Below are positions 56,886-64,000 of a DNA stretch of 64,000 nt, in pieces. The DNA is from Terfezia claveryi. Its lineage: Eukaryota; Ascomycota; Pezizomycetes; Pezizales; Pezizaceae. Every line of letters starts with the position of its first letter. The first letter of the stretch is position 1. The notes beneath the pieces were generated by a model. The model saw nothing but the letters and a program-made list of their open reading frames with translations. It did no database searches and was not told where the DNA came from. Position numbers and translations under genes: made by a program. The stretch is taken from assembly GCA_015179025.1 (NCBI GenBank), contig WHUX01000003.1, positions 806,001 to 870,000 on the forward strand. The letters run 5' to 3'.

Positions 56886-57176
56886 CTATACCTGGTCTAA
56901 CTTGGCCCACATTTGCAAGTCTAATTTGTTTCTCGCATAGCCTGCCGATATAAAGTGAATCCACACCTTTCTTTTGGCCGTGCAATTATGACCCCTCAAC
57001 GTATAATGTACCTGCTCCAAGTTATCTGCCGTGAATGCTACATAAGTATCCGTACTATGAGCATCAACTTTCAGAATCAATACCAGATCCCTGATACTGT
57101 ATACACTGGTTCGTATATTATTCCCCTCCAAATGAGGTAGGGAAACCTTATCGCCTTCTGTGAATATCGGCAACAT
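56886..57176 (-). CDS. Doubtful 96-codon ORF
   Basis: ATG start, ends at a TAG. The composition is fairly protein-like (VYSIRDLVLILKVDAH, WIHFISAGYARNKLDL). A GTATAG directly at the end could be a splice donor leading into another minus-strand frame (56773-56985). No family recognised. Chance frames of this size are expected here, so it is listed only because the rest of the region is empty. Confidence 0.15.
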   Translation of the reverse strand: MLPIFTEGDKVSLPHLEGNNIRTSVYSIRDLVLILKVDAHSTDTYVAFTADNLEQVHYTLRGHNCTAKRKVWIHFISAGYARNKLDLQMWAKLDQV

Positions 57177-57720
57177 AATTCAAAGCCCAGCCTTGTTCGG
57201 AAATTTGATCACAGTGCCGATTTTATTCCCCGACCAGTTGCTGCACGTCATACATATGAAGCCGGTAGTCCAGGTTGTTACTTAGACTATGTTCATAAAC
57301 CTTGCTGGCTTGAACTATATCACATTCCAGACGCTATCATCCTTCTGATAAAACACCGTCGGGTGGTAATACAGTTTCTACATCGCGTTTGGTATAAGCG
57401 TATATATATAACAGGCAGTTTAATTTAGATGTCCTGATATCACGATGCATCTAATCACGCGAACAATCGAGTATCTTAGAGAAAAGGAACACATACACTT
57501 GCATTGGATCCCCGATGACAGATGCCTGGTAGTAGGGCGTTGGGAATACGATCCAAACAATACACTTGTATCCCCGACAGTATGTATATATTACTAGCAT
57601 CTAGCGAAAATGACACATCTAAAATATATTTCTGATCTGTCGTAATCTCCCAGAATTTTCGCATATAGTCTGGTTGATTCAGATATACGGCTCTATGTAT
57701 GTACCGGTACTTATATAACA

Positions 57721-57721
<1 letters not shown>

Positions 57722-57753
<32 letters not shown>
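57722..57753. repeat. Poly(T) tract, about 31 nt
   Basis: Uninterrupted T run on the plus strand. It could be the tail of an old minus-strand retroposed copy, but no element body is recognisable next to it. Confidence 0.8.
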
Positions 57754-57756
<3 letters not shown>

Positions 57757-60700
57757 TCTATACCCGCAATCGACCTACAGACACTATTTGTAGCAAGACG
57801 ACTGTAATTCCAAGCGAGCTGAATCAGCATGCTGCAGCCAACCAGGGTACATTGGTGGTGATAATAAGCACTAGCTAGGTAATACACAGATATACCTATA
57901 TTTGTATACCTATCAACCATATGGCATACCGTTGCAGGTGTAGAGTTATGTACCTGTCGATTCTTGCGCTCCGAGTAATTTTTCTATGATACTTAGTTAC
58001 TCTAGGTAGACCCAGAGCATCGAATCAAGCAAGAAAGGGATAGTACATTCGAAGTTCCCACTCTATTACATATAGACATATGTACAGTATGTAACTTAGG
58101 TACTCGGACTTTCTCTCACCGGAAATAAAACTTGGAGATCCCACAATGGTGATTATTATGTACTGCCTACTGGAACACCGCTCTTTCAGATGACAGATCA
58201 GAGCCGCATGCTATGCATCATCCCCTCTCACTGTGCTCTATTTTTATCCAAGACACCCACCTTCGCCTAAGCGGGTAACTAAACTAGTTGCATTTCGGGT
58301 GTAGGTAGATGGCCGAGTTAGCCCAGTACATTTTTTTCTTTTTTCACGTTGTGGCATTCCTCTAGGTACTCACTACACGGGCAACTGTCTTGCTTGAACT
58401 GAATATCCTACTGAATATCCTGTAGACCAAATTATTGACACTTCGTTGGAGTGGACTATTCTGTACTCAATTCATGCGTGAAATTAACATTGGTACTGGG
58501 GCACGCACAAAACGGGTTCTTCTATTCATCGAGCTTAATTAGTACCGGTACAATAATGATAAGTCACTAATATCTGTGGTGCATGAAATGTGACGATTTT
58601 AGGAAGACATTTGGTTGGCTAACCCAAGTAGAGACCGGTACTGGGGTGGGAAACAGGGGTTCAGAGTTGTTCATAGATTGATTTTCATGCATATACTTAG
58701 CTAGGAGAGTTCAGATGGAATGTGACCTAATTGTGCAGAAATGGGAAATTTGTTTTGGTCAAAGTCGCCGAGTTGGCGATCAGCAGAGCAACGTGTTTGT
58801 GCTTAATTTTAGATTTTTGGTGCAGATGACAGATGATGCTGCTTGTTTAGTGAAATTTGTCTCATATTTCTCTTATAATAATGCACATTAATTCAGCCAA
58901 CCCTGGCAATGATCCTCGTTTGTCCAGCCAATTGCGTCAAATACCTGGAATTAGCAACATTGAATTGAAATTCAATAGTCCACAGATATACTGGGAGGCT
59001 AATTTGCGAAATTTGATGGACATTCTGAGACATCACATGAGTCGCCTGTGATTGGAATACTTCTCACCGGGCTCTAACCGTTAACGTAGAATCTGGTTGG
59101 CATACACTTATGGTTAATTAGATAGACTAAGAAACGGTGCCTATCAATGCGTTCATCCCTTCAAACTAGTGAACCTGGACCGCCCAACGTTCCGCCATAT
59201 TTTAAGTTGCCGGAAGATCAGTCCGCTTCCACGCCTCCACCGGTTCTAACTGTCAGGTGTGCAGCTTATTCAGTGTCAGAAAAGCACAGCGCTCATACGT
59301 AAGTACATCTCGTTATCGACCTCCATGTTCTAATACTAGGGCCCGGTGTGTTAGTTTTTAACACGACACATTGAAATGTCATTTGATGTTCCAAATTCCT
59401 ATATGGATTTTATATGTACTACTGTACATACAAAAGTTGTAAAGGACCGATAACAGTTAATAACAACTACTTATGGGTATACTCAGAAGTACCTATCTGG
59501 GCCATGAGCCCAATTAACCAGTTGACATTTGCGATCTGCGCTCATCACCTATAGTCTCAGAAGAGTGAAGTTACAGCAGCCACGTTTTCACAATATTCTA
59601 ATCAGTCGCTTCATGGCTAGATCCGGTATATGAACAAATATATCTATAAAAACCTTATTTAAAGAATCTCAAAGCCAATTGGTCCCCATATATCGATCCA
59701 TTGCATTTCTATTTCATTCAATCCCATGGAGAACCCGTAATTGAGAGGCTTACTCCGGTTCAACTCAGTTTGCTTAACTCAGATCAGCCACTAAAACAAA
59801 CTACTGAAGGTGGAGGGCATTCGCACAAAGTGGCAAAAAAACTCTCGCTTATAACATCCGATATTTGGTTTATGGAGGACCTTCAATCCTCTTCGGGAGC
59901 AGGGTGTAGAGTGTATAATGGTCTGGAACTCGATCTTCCTTTATCGATATTTAGGGAATTAAGAATTCTTCACAATCGACAGGACTAGGTTGATCCCCCT
60001 ACTTAGCCGTATGCAAGGACCCTCGGGTCGAGACCCCTCCCCTAGTCATCTCCTGAATGCTTCGAAAACTTTGTTCACAGTGTAGTATTATTTGTGCAAC
60101 TATGTGGTCTATAGGAGATGTACACACCATAAAGTTAGCTATTGAGTCATACAACATTGTATAGAACTTCTGAGCTCAATATGCTGACAGTGGGAATGGT
60201 CATATTTCACCGGATTTGCGTATACCTCACTATTCCTCAGCTCAACATATTCTATGGGGCTTTGGAGTTTGGTAACCTCCACACATGTCGCCTACTCAAG
60301 AACAAAATACTTGCAGTCCACCGAGTTACCTATATACATATGAAGGATTCCATATCGGATTCTGCTGGCCTCCGAGGTGGAATTATAAGCAGGTAGTACA
60401 GTACTTACATCCTCCATTTCATGAGGAGATACTCCGTACATACTCAAGATACCTCCACTCCAGCTTACTGGGTGATGTTCTGCATGGGCCTGGAGGCAGG
60501 TCATTGAGTCCTGGTCTAAAAAGGTAACAGGGTGCAGCAGCCAGATTAATCCAGCATGTAGAGTAGTCCCCTGTACTGAGTACAACTCCGGGGTGAGGAC
60601 ACCACCCATCTCCAAGAGCCTGGCATGCGCATCCACACCAACTGGCGCACATCCCTGGATGCTTGATTGATTCGCCCATTCGCTCGCTCACCTTGCTTTT

Positions 60701-61291
60701 TTTTTCTCGTTCGCCTACCCGTTCCTATATTATCTCACAAATGGGTGTAGCTCCGCTTGACACACGTGCGCATATTGGGCCCAGTAGAAAATGAAGCAAG
60801 AGACACTCAGTAGCATGAATAATCCCACCCACCCAATGAAATTAATGTGTTCCTTTCTTAGACACATCCTTGACCCACCCCTCCCAGATTGAGTGAAGGG
60901 GCGCGTAGTAATATAAGAGCAAAGTCTGCTCTTTGCAGCGAAGAGTACTGCTCGTCTACAGGCACCAGGAGGTACTACACACCACACTCGACGCATCGGC
61001 CAGCTTCGCTTTCCAGCTTCCATACGTCTTTACCCCTCCATTACGGACGTTGCTGCAGTTACTCCTGCCAATACACATAAGTAAACACGACACCCACGGC
61101 CTTGAAGTCATCCTGGAATGCGGAAGTGACATCTATTCGATCTGCAATTTCATAGCTCCTCTCAGCTTCTCTTCTATTCGAACTTGAGCCGGAATTTACT
61201 TCTTCGCCCTCCTGTCCATCGCAATTTGAATCTGCTAGGCGCCGGAGATCTGTATCCAAGCAGCTCTTCCTTCGTAGTAGTATTATTTGCT

Positions 61292-61315
61292 TTAGTAGTC
61301 GCAAGCGACTACTAA
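61292..61315. promoter_or_regulatory. Perfect 11-bp-arm palindrome upstream of the regulator gene
   Basis: TTAGTAGTCGC, spacer AA, GCGACTACTAA. It lies 84 nt before the ATG at 61399, where a dimeric DNA-binding protein might act, or where the leader RNA could form a hairpin. No transcription start is known. Confidence 0.5.
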
Positions 61316-61398
61316 TTCTAGGCCCTGCTTTATAAACAATACAACTTCAGTGAAGGAACCTATAGAGTTTATATCGTTCCCCACATATATACAGCGCC

Positions 61399-63473
61399 AT
61401 GCAACCAAAAGCTCCCAAAACAAGCACAAAGACACACCGTCGCTCCAGGACAGGTACGCGATTGCTAGTATAATCCGTTTACGGGGCTCCGGGCTCATTG
61501 CTAACTGATTTTTTTTTACCTACCCAGGTTGCTTCACCTGTAGGTTACGGCGGAAGAAATGCGACGAGGGAAAACCACTGTGTAAGGCATGCAAGCATCT
61601 TGGTTTAAGCTGTGAATATAAGAGGCCCGTATGGTGGAGCAATGTGGATCAGCGAAAAAGACAAAAAGAGGCCATCAAGATGTTGATAAAGCGAACAAAA
61701 TTATCGGAGAAGGTCGCTCAGGTTTCACCTTTGAGCGCGGACTCTCCTCCCGAACTCTCGAGGAGTGCACCAACCAGCGACTGCACCAGCGATCTAGGTC
61801 CTTCCGGATCACGGAGGAGGTCTTTGAGCATTGAGAGTGGATATTCATTGGAGTATGAGTTGGAAGAGGGTGTCACCGGAATACCGCTAGATGGTCAAAA
61901 CATTCATGCATACCATGCACACTCGCAGATCCAACATCCGTACCCCTTCGGCACCTTTGATGTTGACGTTATGACCGAGAAACAGACCTTTATCAACAGT
62001 TATCCAGTACGAAAAAACTCGAGCGCATTCACGACGACGGCATTTCGACGAAATTCATACGGTGGTGGACTTTCAGTTGCGCCAGAGGATACATACAATC
62101 AGTTCGATATGAGCTCTGCCGTGGGAAGCCCCGAAGAAGGGTTTGAAAGCTTACAGTTTCTTGACTTCGCGTTTGGACAGCCAACGCCATCCTCAATCTC
62201 TACAACTTCCGACTTGTTTTCGTCCACGGGGTCAGTCCCGTACATCCCTGTGGAGGATAGCGACAGGAGCCTCCTCGACCATTTCCTAGAATCAGTTGTT
62301 CGACTGATTTTCCCCATTCTGGATATAAATCTCCAAGGTTTAGCTAGGCAGGAAGTTGTCCTCCCTGCTCTGGCTACCAATAAGTGTTATATGCACTGCT
62401 GCCTCTCGATCGCTGCCCTCCATCTCAAATCATCCCACCAGATTCCTTCGGAGTACATTGACCAAGATATTATGAGACACAGGTATGCAACAATCGCAGA
62501 GCTTTGCGAGGCTCTGAAAAATGATGCCGATCACCTCCAGATTCTAGAGGCCACGCTCGGAATGATTCTTTTCCAGTGTTCCGTCGGTCACCCTGATGAT
62601 TGTCTTCCTGATATCCCTTGGCACAGCCATTTTCAAGCCGTGACCTCTCTTGTACAAAAGTTGGATTTACCACGAGCCCTAGATGAGATTACTTCGCCTG
62701 GTGGAAATCCAGTTCAATTTACACCCCCGCCTTTCAACATGACCCTCACCGCCTGGATCGATATCTTTGGTGCCACCATGCTTGGCCGAGCCCCTCAGTT
62801 TGCCGATACTTACCGTGAAAAACATTTGTCAAGGGGCCACTCAGGGTTACAGGAGCTTATGGGATGCGATGATCAGGTTATGTATCTCATTTCTGAGATC
62901 GCCTGCCTCGAAGCCCTGAAGACAGACAACATGCTCTCCGATATGGATTTATGTGAACACGTCAAGTCTCTTGCTAGCAAGATTGACGAGACAGAGGACA
63001 TGATTATAGCTGCAAAGGGCCTTCACATCCCCCCAGTTGTCAGGCCTAATGGGTCAATTGACCAGTCTGCTTTGTCACGCCACATGACCGCCGCCTTCCG
63101 CTACGCTGCCCGAATTTATTTGTGCTCCCTCGTTCCAGGATTCGATAGAAACCAAATTCAAGTAAAGGAGCTACTTAACAAACTCGTTGCTACGCTTGAG
63201 CAAATACCAGCTGGTGTGGATGGATTCGATCGATCTTTGGTCTGGGTTTATCTCATCGGTGGTAGTGTTTCTACCGAGGGCAGTCTCTTCAGACAGTTTT
63301 TGTGTAGAAGAGGACAGATGTTGGGAATGGAAGGAACAGATGGGTCTTGGGGGCGGATGATCAGGTTACTTGGCGAAGTCTGGAGGATTGAGGACAACCC
63401 CGCTACCGCTATGGGCGGCTGTAGGTGGAGAGAAATTATGTTTGCAAATGGATGGGACTTCTTACTGATATGA
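61399..63473 (+). CDS. Zn2Cys6 fungal-specific transcription factor, two exons
   Basis: Join of 61399-61453 and 61528-63473, 666 residues. Exon 1 encodes a short basic leader (MQPKAPKTSTKTHRRSRT). The splice completes the Gly just before the zinc cluster, C20-X2-C23-X6-C30-X6-C37-X2-C40-X6-C47 with RLRRKK in the first loop, a perfect Zn2Cys6 pattern. A linker with RPVWWSN and a basic helical stretch (DQRKRQKEAIKMLIKRTK) follows. From about residue 260 to the end the protein resembles the Fungal_trans_2 regulatory domain (FLESVVRLIFPILD, CCLSIAALHL) and closes with the aromatic WREIMFANGWDFLLI. Expected role: nuclear DNA-binding regulator, usually at CGG-containing sites. Target pathway unknown; no biosynthetic cluster lies beside it in this window. 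Confidence 0.9.
61454..61527 (+). other. Intron of the Zn2Cys6 gene, 74 nt
   Basis: Donor GTACGC at 61454, branch-like GCTAACTGAT (61500-61509), T-rich tract and acceptor CCCAG ending at 61527. Phase 1. Splicing joins RSRTG to CFTCR, the usual junction in front of this DNA-binding domain. Confidence 0.9.
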
Positions 63474-64000
63474 GCTGGTTGCTCATTTTTGCTTTATATT
63501 TGGTTATTATACTTGCTTTTCGGGCGTTCGATGGTTTCTACACATGATGGGTCTTGGGTTTACCACTATATCACTCCGGTTTCGAGTGCTTTGTTTGAAA
63601 TTTTCTCGCCTTCCCCCAACTCACGACGCGAGCTGGCGCTGAGCGCTGAAATCACCACTTGCTTTTCTGTCACTTATATTTGGGTTTTATTTCTTTTTTA
63701 TTTTTATTTTTTTCCTTGAACTATGGGAAAAGGGTTTCAGAACAGCTTGACGGATGGGAGGACAGGTATTTTAGGAATCGGGAGTTGGATGCAATATAAA
63801 GAGGAGGATGGGTTATTTTTTTTTTTCCTTTTTCTTGGGTTTATACGTTGAATTGTTTTAATAGCGAGGTGTTCGTTTGGGTTTCTGTTTTTTTTTCCAT
63901 TCTTATCTAACATCTTGTGGTGAGATGTTCCCTTTTTTTTTCCTATTCATTTTCATTTTTTTATAACTTGGCTCTCGGGGTGTACAGTACCAGAACGATA
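63474..64000 (+). other. T-rich 3' flank of the regulator gene
   Basis: Repeated T tracts (63690-63715, 63815-63830, 63885-63965) and no supported gene to the window end. The PH-domain gene at the left edge has a similar T-rich 3' flank. No clear polyadenylation signal was identified. Confidence 0.5.

Larger units (their letters stand above)
47398..61291. other. Gene-poor AT-rich region, about 13.9 kb
   Basis: No coding region I can support. Frames are mostly under 100 codons and scattered on both strands. The best are a 96-codon ATG frame on the minus strand at 56886-57176 and a 119-codon ATG frame at 53700-54059, neither with a motif. There are no recognisable transposon proteins, tRNAs or rRNAs. 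Simple repeats are listed separately. It may be decayed repeat DNA next to the nested retroelements. Confidence 0.5.

Noticed and set aside
61059..61304. 81-codon minus-strand frame upstream of the Zn2Cys6 gene
   Set aside because: Composition looks fairly protein-like but it has no ATG and lies in the promoter of the regulator gene.

Overview
The window looks like a filamentous ascomycete (Pezizomycotina) nuclear contig. The signs are a Zn2Cys6 transcription factor with a fungal-specific C-terminal domain, an F-box-like zinc-binding protein, short introns with GTATGT/GTACGC donors and CTAAC branch points, a GPI-type wall protein, a Tad1-like LINE and a chromodomain Ty3/gypsy element. Low gene density and nested retroelements would suit a repeat-rich lineage such as Pezizomycetes, but that placement is a guess from style only.

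Layout. 0-2 kb: 3' part of a PH-domain protein gene. 3-10.2 kb: two small lineage-specific ORFs (one single-pass membrane protein) separated by AT-rich sequence with a cluster of GGCCTGCCCGGGAAT-like motifs. 13.7-17.4 kb: a 1242-residue disordered protein with a KSPGLP tandem repeat and a coiled coil. 19.7-20.3 kb: a two-exon F-box-like gene on the minus strand. 21.8-23.9 kb: a secretory type I membrane protein with an 18-cysteine ectodomain and probably a hidden last exon. 26.2-27.8 kb: a Pro/Cys-repeat GPI-type protein on the minus strand.

30.56-47.40 kb: a complete nested transposon pair. A Tad1-like LINE (30575-47384, poly(A) tail, 13-bp target duplication GCTGGTGGGTTGC) was later hit inside its ORF1 by a Ty3/gypsy chromovirus (32656-42279, minus strand, two LTRs of 658 and 678 bp, 5-bp target duplication AGGAA). 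Removing the gypsy element and one AGGAA copy rejoins ORF1 in frame. LINE ORF2 is one frame for 3.7 kb but carries seven premature stops (six TAG, one TGA). The ten LTR-LTR substitutions I counted are all transitions. The gypsy element has two unusual parts: a run of CCHC zinc knuckles between RNase H and integrase, and a divergent ORF facing away from gag.

47.4-61.3 kb: about 14 kb with no gene I can support, only microsatellites and homopolymer runs. 61.4-63.5 kb: a two-exon Zn2Cys6 regulator with an 11-bp-arm palindrome just upstream of its start codon. The host genes look like independent loci; I see no gene cluster with a shared pathway.
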